Below, in pieces: positions 28,806 through 37,717 of a stretch of 64,000 nt of DNA (position 1 is its first letter; each line of letters opens with the position of its first letter). The notes beneath the pieces were generated by a model, which saw nothing but the letters and a program-made list of their open reading frames with translations, was not told the DNA's origin and ran no database searches. Source of the DNA: Phenylobacterium kunshanense. Lineage in GTDB: Bacteria; Pseudomonadota; Alphaproteobacteria; Caulobacterales; Caulobacteraceae. The stretch spans positions 62,001-126,000 of the forward strand of contig NZ_QFYS01000008.1 in NCBI RefSeq assembly GCF_003254525.1, read 5' to 3'. A program made the translations under genes and the position numbers.

Positions 28806-30551
28806 CTACCCTTCCGCGAAGACCTTCTTCAGCTCGGTCTTCAGGATCTTCCCGTTCGCGTTGCGCGGCAGGGTCTCGGGCCAGAAGGCGACCTTCACCG
28901 GCACCTTGAACGCCGCCAGCCGCTCGCGGACGAACTGGCGCAGCTCGGCCTCGTCGGCCGTGCCGCCGGGCTTCAGGTGCACCACCGCGCCCGGCTCCTC
29001 GCCCAGGGTCTTGTGCGGGATGCCGACGATGGCGGCGTCCATCACGTCCGGGTGGTCGTAGAGGACGTTCTCCACCTCCACGCAGTAGATGTTCTCGCCG
29101 CCGCGGATCAGCATGTCCTTGGCCCGGTCGATGATGAAGAGGAAGCCCTCCTCGTCGATGCGCGCCAGGTCGCCGGTCCTGAGCCATCCGTCCTGGAAGG
29201 TCTCGGCCGTGGCCTCGGGCTTGTTCCAGTAGAGCTTCACCACCTGCGGGCCCTTCACCCACAGCTCTCCGACCGCGTTCGTCGCCAGCACCGTCTTGCC
29301 GTCCGCGGGGTCGCGGATCTGCATCTCGCCCACCGGCGCCGCCGGGCCGGCGCTTTCGGGCCGGTTCTCGTAGTCCTTGCCCATGTGGCTGGTGAAGGTG
29401 GCGGTGGTCTCGGTCATGCCCCAGCCGTTGCCCGGCTGGCTGCCCGGGAAGGTCTCGGAGATCCGCCGCACCAGCTCGGGCGCCGACGGCGCGCCGCCGT
29501 AGGTCACCGCCATCAGCGACGACAGGTCGTACTTGCTCCGGGCGGGGTGCTCGATGAGCTGCCAGGCGATGGTCGGCACGCCCCCCGTGGAGCTCACCTT
29601 CTCGTCCTGGATGAGCTTCATGGCCGGCTCGGCGTCCCAGCGGCGCATCAGCACCAGCTTGCCGCCCGAGTTCAGCGTTGGGCCGATGGTCGCCGACAGG
29701 CCCGTGGCGTGGAACATCGGCACCACCAGCAGGGTGCAGCGCTGGGGCAGCTTGGTCGCGTCAAGCTCGGGCAGCGGCTCGCCCGCGCGCAGGAAGTTCC
29801 GCGCCGCCGAAATGCCGCCTGCCCCGATGTTCGAGGTCATGTTGCGGTGGGTGCCCAGCGCGCCCTTGGGCCGGCCGGTCGTGCCCGAGGTGTAGAGGAT
29901 GGTGGCGTCGTCCTCCGGCTCCAGCGGCACGTCGGGCAGCGCCAGCTCGGGCAGGCCGCTCCACGAATTCACCGTCCCGATCACGTCCTCCACGCGGTGG
30001 ACCGTGGCCGGCAGCTCGGGCCCCGCGTGGCGGGTGACGTAGACCTTCTGGAGGTCGGGCAGCTTGCCCAGGAACTCGGCGATGCGGCCCAGGCGCTCGT
30101 CGTCGACGATGGCCACCTTGGTCCCGGAATCGGCCAGGCCGTACTCCAGCTCCGCGCCGGTCCACCAGGCGTTCAGCGGGGTGACGATCGCGCCCACCAG
30201 CTGCCCGGCCCAGAACGCCACCGGCCATTCCGGCAGGTTGCGCATGATCACGGCGACCCGGTCGCCCTTCTTCACCCCGTCGGCGATGAGCTGGTGGGCC
30301 AGCGTCAGGGTCGCGCGGCCGAAGCTGTCGAAGGTGGCGCGGTCGCCCTCGTAGACCAGGAACTCCCGGTCCTTGAACCGCATCCCGTTCAGAAATACGT
30401 CGCGCAGGGTGGGCGGGGCGTTCTTCCAGGTGCGCGTGGTCACGCCCCGGATCACCTTTTCCTCGATTTCGAACGGAGCGCCCGGGGCGGTGAGCTTGGC
30501 GTGCGCTTCGGCCACGGACATTACGGGCCAGTTTTTTGAAGAGTCGGTCAT
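28806..30551 (-). CDS. AMP-dependent acyl-CoA synthetase/ligase
   Basis: 581 residues. The P-loop ILYTSGTTGRPKGALGTHRN lies near residue 205, the adenylate motif WGMTETTATF near residue 340, TGDLARIDEEGF near residue 450, and the C-terminal lysine in NANGKILKTEL near residue 570. It converts a carboxylic acid to its CoA thioester through an acyl-AMP; length and motifs suit a medium- or long-chain or aryl acid, and the exact substrate is not deducible. The dehydrogenase and crotonase nearby suggest a beta-oxidation-like route. Confidence 0.9.
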   Translation of the reverse strand: MTDSSKNWPVMSVAEAHAKLTAPGAPFEIEEKVIRGVTTRTWKNAPPTLRDVFLNGMRFKDREFLVYEGDRATFDSFGRATLTLAHQLIADGVKKGDRVAVIMRNLPEWPVAFWAGQLVGAIVTPLNAWWTGAELEYGLADSGTKVAIVDDERLGRIAEFLGKLPDLQKVYVTRHAGPELPATVHRVEDVIGTVNSWSGLPELALPDVPLEPEDDATILYTSGTTGRPKGALGTHRNMTSNIGAGGISAARNFLRAGEPLPELDATKLPQRCTLLVVPMFHATGLSATIGPTLNSGGKLVLMRRWDAEPAMKLIQDEKVSSTGGVPTIAWQLIEHPARSKYDLSSLMAVTYGGAPSAPELVRRISETFPGSQPGNGWGMTETTATFTSHMGKDYENRPESAGPAAPVGEMQIRDPADGKTVLATNAVGELWVKGPQVVKLYWNKPEATAETFQDGWLRTGDLARIDEEGFLFIIDRAKDMLIRGGENIYCVEVENVLYDHPDVMDAAIVGIPHKTLGEEPGAVVHLKPGGTADEAELRQFVRERLAAFKVPVKVAFWPETLPRNANGKILKTELKKVFAEG

Positions 30552-30588
30552 CTCAGGCGCTTCCCTAGTCGCCGGACGCCACGTCAGC

Positions 30589-30972
30589 CTACAGGGCGCT
30601 CACGACGTCGGTCTTGCTGAAGTCGTCCCCTACGTACAGCAGCGGACAGCCGTGTCTCTGCGCGGCTTCATAGGCGAAACAATCGCCATAGTTCAGGCCC
30701 GCCGGATGGAGGCCCTTGCCCCATCGCCGATAGGCGGCGGCGGCGGCGGTCGCGCTGTCGCGGGCCAGGGCGACGACCTGGGGATTCAATCCGGTGAGCA
30801 GCGCCTCGACCTCCTCCTCGAGACCGCGACGAGCCGCCACGATGAGGACTTCGGTGAGCGTCCCCGCAGACATGATCAGCTCCCGCTCAGCATGGATCGC
30901 ATCCATGCAGCGCTCCCAGCCCGGCTCGCCCATGGCGATGGCGAGCAGCGCCGAACTGTCCAGGCAGATCAA
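30589..30972 (-). CDS. vapC: VapC-type PIN domain toxin
   Basis: 127 residues from TTG at 30972, overlapping the antitoxin stop (TTGA arrangement). The four acidic residues of the PIN nuclease site are in place: D5 (MICLDSSAL), E41 (LTEVLIVA), D97 (YGDCFAYE) and D116/D117 (YVGDDF). VapC toxins are RNases that usually cut tRNA or rRNA and are blocked by the antitoxin. It lies downstream of and coupled to the Phd-like gene. Confidence 0.9.
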   Translation of the reverse strand: MICLDSSALLAIAMGEPGWERCMDAIHAERELIMSAGTLTEVLIVAARRGLEEEVEALLTGLNPQVVALARDSATAAAAAYRRWGKGLHPAGLNYGDCFAYEAAQRHGCPLLYVGDDFSKTDVVSAL

Positions 30973-31229
30973 TCCGGCAGGCCCGTCTCGGTGTCATAGA
31001 GGAAGTCTGCCGCGCGCGCCGCGTCGGGGCCGGCCCGCACCTTGGCGCGCCCCTGTTCGGCGATCCGCCGCATGAGCTCACGGCGCGCCTCGGGGTCGAA
31101 GGACGCCGCGGTCGGCTTCAGCGTCACCACGTCCTTCCCCCGGCGCGTGAGCGTGATCTCCTCGCCACGCTCGGCGCGCTTCACCAGTTCGGTGAGCTGG
31201 GCTTTCGCATCCGAGACGGAGACACGCAT
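30969..31229 (-). CDS. Phd/YefM-family antitoxin
   Basis: 86 residues from ATG at 31229, with GGAG 6-7 bases upstream. The N-terminal DNA-binding part MRVSVSDAKAQLTELVKRA with RGEEITLTRRGK is typical of Phd/YefM antitoxins. The C-terminal tail (about residues 50-86) is charged and would wrap the VapC toxin. Such antitoxins repress their own promoter, alone and with toxin. The pair is isolated among acyl-CoA genes. Confidence 0.88.
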   Translation of the reverse strand: MRVSVSDAKAQLTELVKRAERGEEITLTRRGKDVVTLKPTAASFDPEARRELMRRIAEQGRAKVRAGPDAARAADFLYDTETGLPD

Positions 31230-31248
31230 CAGGGACTCCAGGCCAGAA

Positions 31249-31271
31249 TATGGTCCATTTACATAGTCCAA
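31249..31271 (-). promoter_or_regulatory. candidate antitoxin operator/promoter
   Basis: On the minus strand the stretch upstream of the antitoxin holds two similar half-sites, TGGACTATG and TGGACCATA, 13 bases apart, in a locally A/T-rich segment. The position, about 20-40 bases before the ATG, suits an autoregulated toxin-antitoxin promoter. Confidence 0.35.
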
Positions 31272-31289
31272 GATGGGGCCACGGGCAAT

Positions 31290-32615
31290 CTACGCCTTCT
31301 CCGCCTGCCGGCGCGCCGCGTAGTGCTCGCGGATTTCGCCCAGCTCCTTGGCGAAGCGCTTCTGCGCCTCCTCGCGGAGCTTCGGGATGTGGTAGCTGGG
31401 GAACAGGTCGTTGTCGGGCTGGTAGTCCTTCAGGATCTGCTTGGCGAGCGTGACCTTGTGGACCTCGGTCGGGCCGTCGGCGATGCCCATGACCAGGCTG
31501 GAATTGACCATGTGCATGAAGGGCATCTCGTTCGAGACGCCCAGCGCCCCGTGCAGGTGCGCCGCCTTGGTCGCCACGTCGTGGTAGACCTTGGGCATCG
31601 CCACCTTGATGGCCGCGATGTCCTTGCGGACCTTCTGGTAGTCCTTGTGCTTGTCGATCAGCCAGGCGGTCCGCAGCACCAGCAGACGGAAGCTCTCCAC
31701 CGCGATCCAGGAGTCGGCGATCTGCTCCTGCACCATCTGCAGGTCGGCGAGCCGCCCCTCGCGGGTCGTGCGGCTGACCGCGCGCCTGCACATCAGGTCC
31801 AGGGCGTGGCGGCAGGCGCCGACGGTGCGCATGGCGTGGTGCACCCGCCCGCCGCCCAGCCGCACCTGGGCGATGACGAAGGCCGCGCCCCGGTCGCCCA
31901 GCAGGGCGTCGTACGGCAGGCGGACGTTGTTATAGCGGACGTAGGCCTCGTTGCCGCCGCCGATCTCGCCGCCCGCGCCGACCGCCACGTTGCGGACGAT
32001 CTCGACCCCGGGCGTGTCGGTGGGGACCAGGAAGATGGAAGTGCGCCGGTAGGGGTCCTTCGCGTCCGGGTCGGTGATCGCGTAGAGCACCAGGACCTTG
32101 GCGTACTTGGCGTTGGTCGAGAACCACTTCTCGCCGTTGATGACCCACTCGTTCCCGTCCAGCACCGCCCGGGTCTGGAAGGTCAGCGGGTCGGACCCGC
32201 CGGTCGGCTCGCTCATCGAGAAGGCCGAGCGGATGTCGCCGTTCAGCAGCGGCCAGAGATACTGCTCCTTCTGCTTCTCGGTCCCGTAGTGGGCGATGAT
32301 CTCGGCGTTGCCGCTGTCGGGCGCCTGGCAGCCGAAGATCGTGGGCGCGAGGCCGTTGCGGCCCAGCTTCTCGTTCATCAGGCCCAGCTTGAGCTGGCCG
32401 AAGCCCTGGCCGCCCAGCTCCGGGCCCAGGTGGCAGGCCCACAGGCCCTGGTCCTTCACCTGCTGCTGGAGCGGCTTGATGAACTTCTGCCGACCCTCGG
32501 AGGAATAGACCGCCAGCCCGAGGTGCGACAGCGGCTCCACCTCCTCGCGCATGAAGTCCTCGATCCAATCCAGCTTCTTCTGGAACTCAGGATCGGTCTC
32601 GAAGTCCCAGGCCAT
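31290..32615 (-). CDS. acyl-CoA dehydrogenase
   Basis: 441 residues. The N-terminal helical domain begins MAWDFETDPEFQKKLDWIE. The FAD/acyl segment AFSMSEPTGGSDP lies near residue 135, INGEKWFSTNAKYA near residue 158, and HLHGALGVSNEMPF with ADGPTEVHK in the C-terminal domain. Such enzymes oxidise acyl-CoA to enoyl-CoA, passing electrons to ETF. The longer length and E-H-K pattern fit the ACAD10/11-like group. Its exact substrate is unknown; the crotonase upstream and the ligase downstream suggest a joint pathway. Confidence 0.93.
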   Translation of the reverse strand: MAWDFETDPEFQKKLDWIEDFMREEVEPLSHLGLAVYSSEGRQKFIKPLQQQVKDQGLWACHLGPELGGQGFGQLKLGLMNEKLGRNGLAPTIFGCQAPDSGNAEIIAHYGTEKQKEQYLWPLLNGDIRSAFSMSEPTGGSDPLTFQTRAVLDGNEWVINGEKWFSTNAKYAKVLVLYAITDPDAKDPYRRTSIFLVPTDTPGVEIVRNVAVGAGGEIGGGNEAYVRYNNVRLPYDALLGDRGAAFVIAQVRLGGGRVHHAMRTVGACRHALDLMCRRAVSRTTREGRLADLQMVQEQIADSWIAVESFRLLVLRTAWLIDKHKDYQKVRKDIAAIKVAMPKVYHDVATKAAHLHGALGVSNEMPFMHMVNSSLVMGIADGPTEVHKVTLAKQILKDYQPDNDLFPSYHIPKLREEAQKRFAKELGEIREHYAARRQAEKA

Positions 32616-32700
32616 GGCGGATCTCCCCGGCGGCGCAATTTTCGTATTTTGGGTATGTTACGCCGCCTGAACCCGAGCGCAAGGCCTTCGCGAGGGGTAT

Positions 32701-33468
32701 TCAGAACGCCCCGCCGCGCCCCTGCCCCGCCGCGAACCGCGCCGCGCCGTCGCGGGATGACCCGGACCGCAGCGTCTCCATGCCGACCTTGATCTCGAAA
32801 GCCTGCGCCTCGTCCCAGTCCAGCGACCACTGCGCGATGGCCGACAGCCGGTCGTTGCGCATGCAGAGCTGCGGGAAGGCGGCGATCTGTCGGGCGAGGT
32901 CCAGCGCCGCGTCCAGCGCCGTGCCGCTGGGCGCCACGCGGTTGGCGAGGCCGATCTCCAGCGCCTCCTGCGCACCGACGGGCCGGCCGGTGAGGATCAG
33001 GTCCATGGCCCGCGAGTGCCCGATCAGCCGTGGCAGGCGGACGGTGCCGAGGTCGATCAGCGGCACGCCGAACCGCCGGCAGAAGACCCCGAAGGTGGCG
33101 TCATCAGCCGCGACGCGGAGGTCGGCCCAGCAGGCCACCTCCAGCCCGCCCGCCACCGCCGGCCCCTCGACCGCGGCGATCACCGGCTTGCCCAGCGCCA
33201 GGCGCGTGCAGCCCATGGGGCCGAAGTCGCCGGTCGCCTTCACCGGATTGCCGCCTCCCTCGCTGATCGCCTTCAGGTCCGCGCCAGCGCAGAAGTAGCC
33301 GCCGCGTCCGGTCAGCACCGCCACGTCCAGCCCTTCGTCGGCGTCGAAGGCCTTGAAGGCGTCGTAGAGCGCCTGGGCCGTGGCCGCGTCGACGGCGTTG
33401 CGCCGCTCGGGCCGCTCGATCGTGACGATCGCGATCCGGCCGTCGCGTTCGAAGCTCACTGTGGACAT
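32701..33468 (-). CDS. crotonase/enoyl-CoA hydratase family protein
   Basis: 255 residues from ATG at 33468. The crotonase oxyanion-hole segments are YFCAGADLKAI near residue 60 and AVEGPAVAGGLEVACWADLRVA near residue 100. The catalytic Glu positions of classical enoyl-CoA hydratase are replaced in part (FCRRFGVPLIDLGTVRL), so the reaction could be hydration, isomerisation or C-C cleavage. It is separated from the acyl-CoA dehydrogenase gene by 85 bases. Confidence 0.9.
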   Translation of the reverse strand: MSTVSFERDGRIAIVTIERPERRNAVDAATAQALYDAFKAFDADEGLDVAVLTGRGGYFCAGADLKAISEGGGNPVKATGDFGPMGCTRLALGKPVIAAVEGPAVAGGLEVACWADLRVAADDATFGVFCRRFGVPLIDLGTVRLPRLIGHSRAMDLILTGRPVGAQEALEIGLANRVAPSGTALDAALDLARQIAAFPQLCMRNDRLSAIAQWSLDWDEAQAFEIKVGMETLRSGSSRDGAARFAAGQGRGGAF

Positions 33469-33556
33469 GGCCTCATCCTCCCGATGGGCATGCTCGCCCT
33501 TGCGACAGCGCGGAAGGCAAGGACAAATGCCCCGCCGCATCATCCGAGGACCGACC

Positions 33557-34783
33557 ATGAGCAAGGCCGAACGACTGGGCTTTTCCCCCGAGCGCCTGAA
33601 GCGCATCGACGCCTTCCTGGAGGAGAAGTACGTCGGCCCCGGCCGCCTGCCCTGCGCCCAGTTCGTGCTCGCCCGCGGCGGCGAGGTGGTCCACCAGACG
33701 CTGCTCGGCCAGCAGGATCCGGAGCGCGGCGTCCCCCTCGCCGAGGACACCGTCTTCCGCATCTACTCCATGACCAAGCCCGTCACCTCCGTGGCGCTGA
33801 TGCAGCTGGTCGAGGAGGGCAAGATCGCCCTGGACGACCCAGTCCATCGCTACATTCCGGCGTGGAAGGACCTGGGCGTCTTCTCCGCCGGGGTGAACCC
33901 TGTATTCGCCACCACGCCCCCCGAACGGCCGATGCAGGTGGTCGACCTCCTGCGGCACACGTCGGGCCTGACCTACGGCTTCCAGAACCGAACGAACGTC
34001 GACGCCGCCTATCGCAAGCTCAAGCTCGAGGCGATGCACGGGGAGCACGACCTCGAGAGCATGATCGACATGCTTTCGCGCGTGCCGCTGGAGTTCTCGC
34101 CAGGCGAGGCCTGGAACTACTCGGTCGCCACCGACGTGGTCGGGTATCTGGTTCAGACGGTGGCGGGGAAGCCGCTGGACGTCGCCCTCCGGGAGCGGAT
34201 CTTCGAGCCGCTGGGCATGGTGGACACGGGGTTCTTCGTCCGCGACGACCAGCGAAACCGCTTCGCCGCCTGCTATGACGCGGTCCTGGGCGGCAAGATG
34301 AAGCTGCAGGACGACCCGCAGAAGAGCCCCTATCTCGCGCCGCCCAAGCTGCTGTCGGGCGGCGGCGGCCTGGTCGGCACGGCGGCCGACTACATGCGCT
34401 TCGCCAACATGCTGCTGAACCGCGGCGAGTTGGACGGCGCGCGGATCCTCGCGCCCAAGACCGTCGACCTGATGGCGTCCAACCACCTTCCTGGCGGCGC
34501 GGACCTCACCGAGATGTCCCGCTCACTGTTCTCGGAGAGCACCAACGCCGGCGTCGGCTTCGGCCTGGGCTTCGCCGTCGTCTTCGACCCGCCGCAGACC
34601 CTGATCCCCTGCAGCCTGGGCGAATTCTACTGGGGCGGCGCGGCGTCCACCGCTTTCTGGGTCGATCCGCTGGAGGACATCACCGCGGTGTTCATGACCC
34701 AGCTCCTGCCGTCGTCCACCTACCCGATCCGGCGCGAGCTCAGGACCCTGGTCTATTCGGCGCTGATGGAGACGAACGGCTGA
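33557..34783 (+). CDS. serine hydrolase, beta-lactamase/esterase (EstB-like) family
   Basis: 408 residues. The SxxK nucleophile motif is in IYSMTKPVTS (near residue 75), the Y-x-N-type motif in AWNYSVATDVVGY (near residue 190) and a GGG-like third motif in SGGGGLVGTAADY. There is no signal peptide, so the enzyme is cytoplasmic, like many class C-like carboxylesterases. It is likely an esterase rather than a beta-lactamase. Its 3' end overlaps the convergent MATE gene by 44 bases. Confidence 0.88.
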   Translation: MSKAERLGFSPERLKRIDAFLEEKYVGPGRLPCAQFVLARGGEVVHQTLLGQQDPERGVPLAEDTVFRIYSMTKPVTSVALMQLVEEGKIALDDPVHRYIPAWKDLGVFSAGVNPVFATTPPERPMQVVDLLRHTSGLTYGFQNRTNVDAAYRKLKLEAMHGEHDLESMIDMLSRVPLEFSPGEAWNYSVATDVVGYLVQTVAGKPLDVALRERIFEPLGMVDTGFFVRDDQRNRFAACYDAVLGGKMKLQDDPQKSPYLAPPKLLSGGGGLVGTAADYMRFANMLLNRGELDGARILAPKTVDLMASNHLPGGADLTEMSRSLFSESTNAGVGFGLGFAVVFDPPQTLIPCSLGEFYWGGAASTAFWVDPLEDITAVFMTQLLPSSTYPIRRELRTLVYSALMETNG

Positions 34784-36293
34784 GCTCGGCGTCTTCGCCG
34801 GCTTCCTCCGCCGCCTCGGCCAGGGCTTCGGCTTCCTCGATCATGGGCTGGCCGAAGCCGGTGTCGGGCTCGTCGGTGACGGCCGGCGTGGTCGGCAGGA
34901 TGCGCCCCTTCCGCCAGCCGCCCCAGAGGTAGTAGGCGCCGGACAGCAGCATGGTCATGCCGCTGCCGATCGGGAAGCTGATCCAGATGGCGTCGGCGCC
35001 CAGGTGGGGCTGCAGCAGGTTGGCGAGCGGAATCCGCACGCCCCACAGCGCCACGATCATCGCCAGCAGCGGCGGCCAGACCGCCCCGGTCGCCCGCACG
35101 ACGCCCGAGAAGATGAAGGCGATGCCGAAGGGGATGAAGCCCCACAGCACGATCGAATTGATGTGGATGGCGATCGGCAGCGACGGGCTGTCGCCCGGCA
35201 GGAAGGCCCGCAGCACCCAGGGGTCGGCCAGATAGATCGCCACCACCGGCAGGGTGGTGAACAGCAGGGCGTAGAGCGCGCCCGAGCGCGCCACCTTCTC
35301 CACCCGGTCCATGTGGCCGGCGCCGACGTTCTGCGCGGACATGGACGACACCGCCGCGCCCAGGGCCATGGCGGGCATCTGCACATAGGTCCAGAGCTGG
35401 GCCGCGGCGCCGTAGGCGGCCGAGGTGTGGACGCCGTAGCCGTTCACGAGGCCCATCATCGTCACTGCCGCCAGCGAGGTGACGATCATCTGGAAGCCCA
35501 TGGGCATGCCGCGGAAGACCAGCCCGCGGATGATCGTGAAGTCCGGCTTCAGCAGATGGAACTCGCCGGGCCTGAGCACCAGGATCGAGTCCTTCCGGTA
35601 GAGGTGGACGATCATCGCCGCGAGGGTGACCGTCTGCGACAGCAGGGTCGCCGTCGCCGAGCCCGCGATCCCAAGCTTCGGGAACGGTCCGTAGCCGGTG
35701 ATCAGCAGGGGGTTCAGCACCACGTCCAGCCCGACCGCCAGCAGCGAGAACAGGAACGGCGTCCGGCTGTCGCCGGTCCCGCGTTGGGCCATCATCACGT
35801 AGCTGAAGAAGTACATGAACGGCATGGCAGAGAAGATCACGCGCAGGTAGGCGATCGCGTCCGCCCGCGCCTCGGCCGGCGTGCCCATGGCGTCCAGCAC
35901 GTGCGGCGTCAGCAGGACGCCCGCCACGCCGACGCTCAGCGAGACGACGATGAAGAAGGCGGTGGAGGTTCCCACCACTCGCCTGGCCTGGGCCTCGTTC
36001 CGCGCGCCCAGGGCGTGGCCGATCATGATGTTCGAGGCCATCGACAGGCCGAACACCGCCCCCAGCATCAGGAACATGATCTGGTTGGCGTTGGACGTGG
36101 CGGTCAGCGCCGACTCGCCCAGTACGTGGCTGACCCAGATGGCGTTGGCCGAGCCATTCAGCGACTGCAGGATGTTGGTCCCCAGCACCGGCAGGGCGAA
36201 CAGGATCAGTGTCCTGCCGATCGGCCCCTTGGTCAGATCCGGCATCCGGCGTCCGGGCGGCCCGCCCCTCGCCACGCTGCTCGCCGCTGTCAC
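34740..36293 (-). CDS. MATE family efflux transporter
   Basis: 517 residues from GTG at 36293, preceded by AGGGGG; an in-frame ATG at 36245 would remove 16 residues. Twelve hydrophobic segments can be read, with the MATE repeats near GPIGRTLILFALPVLGTN and PDFTIIRGLVFRGMPMGFQ. An acidic tail (EAEALAEAAEEAGEDAE) makes it longer than the usual 450 residues. It probably exports organic cations or toxic metabolites by Na+ or H+ antiport. It is divergent from the dTDP-rhamnose reductase gene, with 100 bases between starts. Confidence 0.9.
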   Translation of the reverse strand: MTAASSVARGGPPGRRMPDLTKGPIGRTLILFALPVLGTNILQSLNGSANAIWVSHVLGESALTATSNANQIMFLMLGAVFGLSMASNIMIGHALGARNEAQARRVVGTSTAFFIVVSLSVGVAGVLLTPHVLDAMGTPAEARADAIAYLRVIFSAMPFMYFFSYVMMAQRGTGDSRTPFLFSLLAVGLDVVLNPLLITGYGPFPKLGIAGSATATLLSQTVTLAAMIVHLYRKDSILVLRPGEFHLLKPDFTIIRGLVFRGMPMGFQMIVTSLAAVTMMGLVNGYGVHTSAAYGAAAQLWTYVQMPAMALGAAVSSMSAQNVGAGHMDRVEKVARSGALYALLFTTLPVVAIYLADPWVLRAFLPGDSPSLPIAIHINSIVLWGFIPFGIAFIFSGVVRATGAVWPPLLAMIVALWGVRIPLANLLQPHLGADAIWISFPIGSGMTMLLSGAYYLWGGWRKGRILPTTPAVTDEPDTGFGQPMIEEAEALAEAAEEAGEDAELSRSSPSAPNRPGS

Positions 36294-36393
36294 TGCCGAT
36301 CCCCCTGCGCCGTACCGTTCTTACGAGCGCGCGGGTGCAGGCTTCAAGCACGCCGCGTCTTGAGGCCGCTCCGATTGCCGCTAAACACGGGGC

Positions 36394-37281
36394 ATGACCG
36401 TCAAGATCCTGCAGTTCGGAACCACCGGCCAGCTCGGCGTCGAGCTCCTGCGGCAGGCGCCCGCCCACGACGTCGCGATCACGGCGCTCGGCCGCGGCGA
36501 CTGCGACCTCGCCGATCCCGCCGCCGCGGCCCGGAAGGTGGAGGAGCTGCGGCCCGACGTCGTGGTCATCGCCGCCGCCTACACCGCGGTCGATCTGGCC
36601 GAGAGCGAACAGGACGCCGCCCACGCCGTGAACGCAGCGACGCCCGGCGCCATCGCAGCGGCGGCGGCCAAGGTCGGGGCAGCGTTGATCAACGTCTCCA
36701 CCGACTATGTCTTCGACGGCGAGGGCGGCGCGCCCTACGCCGAGGACGCGGCGACGAACCCGCTCAACACCTACGGCCGCACCAAGCTGGAAGGCGAGAA
36801 GGCCGTCGCGGCGGCCAATCCCCGGTCGCTGAGCATCCGGACGTCGTGGGTGGTCTCGCCGCACGGCAAGAACTTCGTGAAGACCATGCTGCGGGTCGCC
36901 GCGGCCGGAAACCCGCTGAAGGTGGTGGACGACCAGTCAGGACGCCCCACCTCCGCGGCCGACCTGGCCGGGTTCATCCTGGGGCTCGCCGAGACGCTGG
37001 CGGCGGCCCCGGCCGGAGATCGGCGTTTCGGCATCGTCCACTTCGCCAATGACGGCGAGGTGACCTGGCGCGACTTCGCCGTCGAGATCTTCCGGCAGGC
37101 TCTTGGCGACGCCGCACCCGAGGTCGGCGCGCAGAAGACCGCGGACTATGTGACGCCGGCCAAGCGCCCTCTGCGGGCGACCATGGACCTCACACGGCTG
37201 AATCGCGACTTCGGCGTCTCCCCGCGGGCCTGGCAGACCGCGCTCAAGGACATCATCGCCGAGCTGAAGGCTGCCGACTGA
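36394..37281 (+). CDS. rfbD: dTDP-4-dehydrorhamnose reductase
   Basis: 295 residues. The N-terminal Rossmann motif is GTTGQLGVELLRQ; ISTDYVFDGEGGAPYAEDAATNP-type sequence near residue 95-115 is diagnostic for RmlD, and YGRTKLEGEKAV supplies the YxxxK catalytic pair. It reduces the 4-keto sugar to dTDP-L-rhamnose for surface polysaccharide. The other rml genes are not in this window, so it stands alone; the convergent GFA gene begins only 4 bases beyond its stop. Confidence 0.92.
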   Translation: MTVKILQFGTTGQLGVELLRQAPAHDVAITALGRGDCDLADPAAAARKVEELRPDVVVIAAAYTAVDLAESEQDAAHAVNAATPGAIAAAAAKVGAALINVSTDYVFDGEGGAPYAEDAATNPLNTYGRTKLEGEKAVAAANPRSLSIRTSWVVSPHGKNFVKTMLRVAAAGNPLKVVDDQSGRPTSAADLAGFILGLAETLAAAPAGDRRFGIVHFANDGEVTWRDFAVEIFRQALGDAAPEVGAQKTADYVTPAKRPLRATMDLTRLNRDFGVSPRAWQTALKDIIAELKAAD

Positions 37282-37285
37282 CGCC

Positions 37286-37717
37286 TCAGGTGTCGTGGTC
37301 CGGGTGCTGGTTGGAGTGGATTCCTTCCAGATAGCCCGGCGGGGCCACCAGCACTTCCAACCCTGAAAAGTCGCGCACCCAGGCCGGTCCAGCCTGCGGC
37401 TGCAGTTGCACCGTCGGCGTGATCTCAACCGCGCGGTCGAAGGTGAAGATCGCGATATCCAGCGTCTTCTCGCTCTCGAAGGTCAGCGGCGTGCCGCACT
37501 TGGGGCAGAACCCGCGGCGGATCTTGTTCGAGCTCTGGAAGTGGGACGGCGGCTCGCGGGTCCAGATCGTCTCTTCGCGCTTTACCGTGACGAAGGCGCC
37601 GAACGGTCCGCCCATGGCCTTCTGGCACATGCGGCAGTGGCAGATGCTGGGCCGCCCCAACTCGCCGTCCACGCGGAACCGCACAGCGCCGCACTGACAC
37701 CCGCCCGTCCAGCTCAT
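37286..37717 (-). CDS. GFA family (glutathione-dependent formaldehyde-activating) zinc protein
   Basis: 143 residues with the CENP-V/GFA zinc ligands: GGCQCGAVRF at the start, CHCRMCQKA near residue 27 and FCPKCGTPL near residue 70. Most such proteins are of unknown substrate; formaldehyde-glutathione activation is proven only for a few. The start overlaps the mtaB stop by 4 bases, so it is the last gene of the dapF-signal peptidase-mtaB run. Confidence 0.88.
   Translation of the reverse strand: MSWTGGCQCGAVRFRVDGELGRPSICHCRMCQKAMGGPFGAFVTVKREETIWTREPPSHFQSSNKIRRGFCPKCGTPLTFESEKTLDIAIFTFDRAVEITPTVQLQPQAGPAWVRDFSGLEVLVAPPGYLEGIHSNQHPDHDT

Noticed and set aside
32629..32667. GGCGGCG...CGCCGCC inverted repeat around an A/T-rich run upstream of the acyl-CoA dehydrogenase gene
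   Set aside because: Short arms of pure G/C are frequent by chance in this genome and the 25-base spacer makes a specific structure doubtful; the A/T run is more simply promoter sequence.
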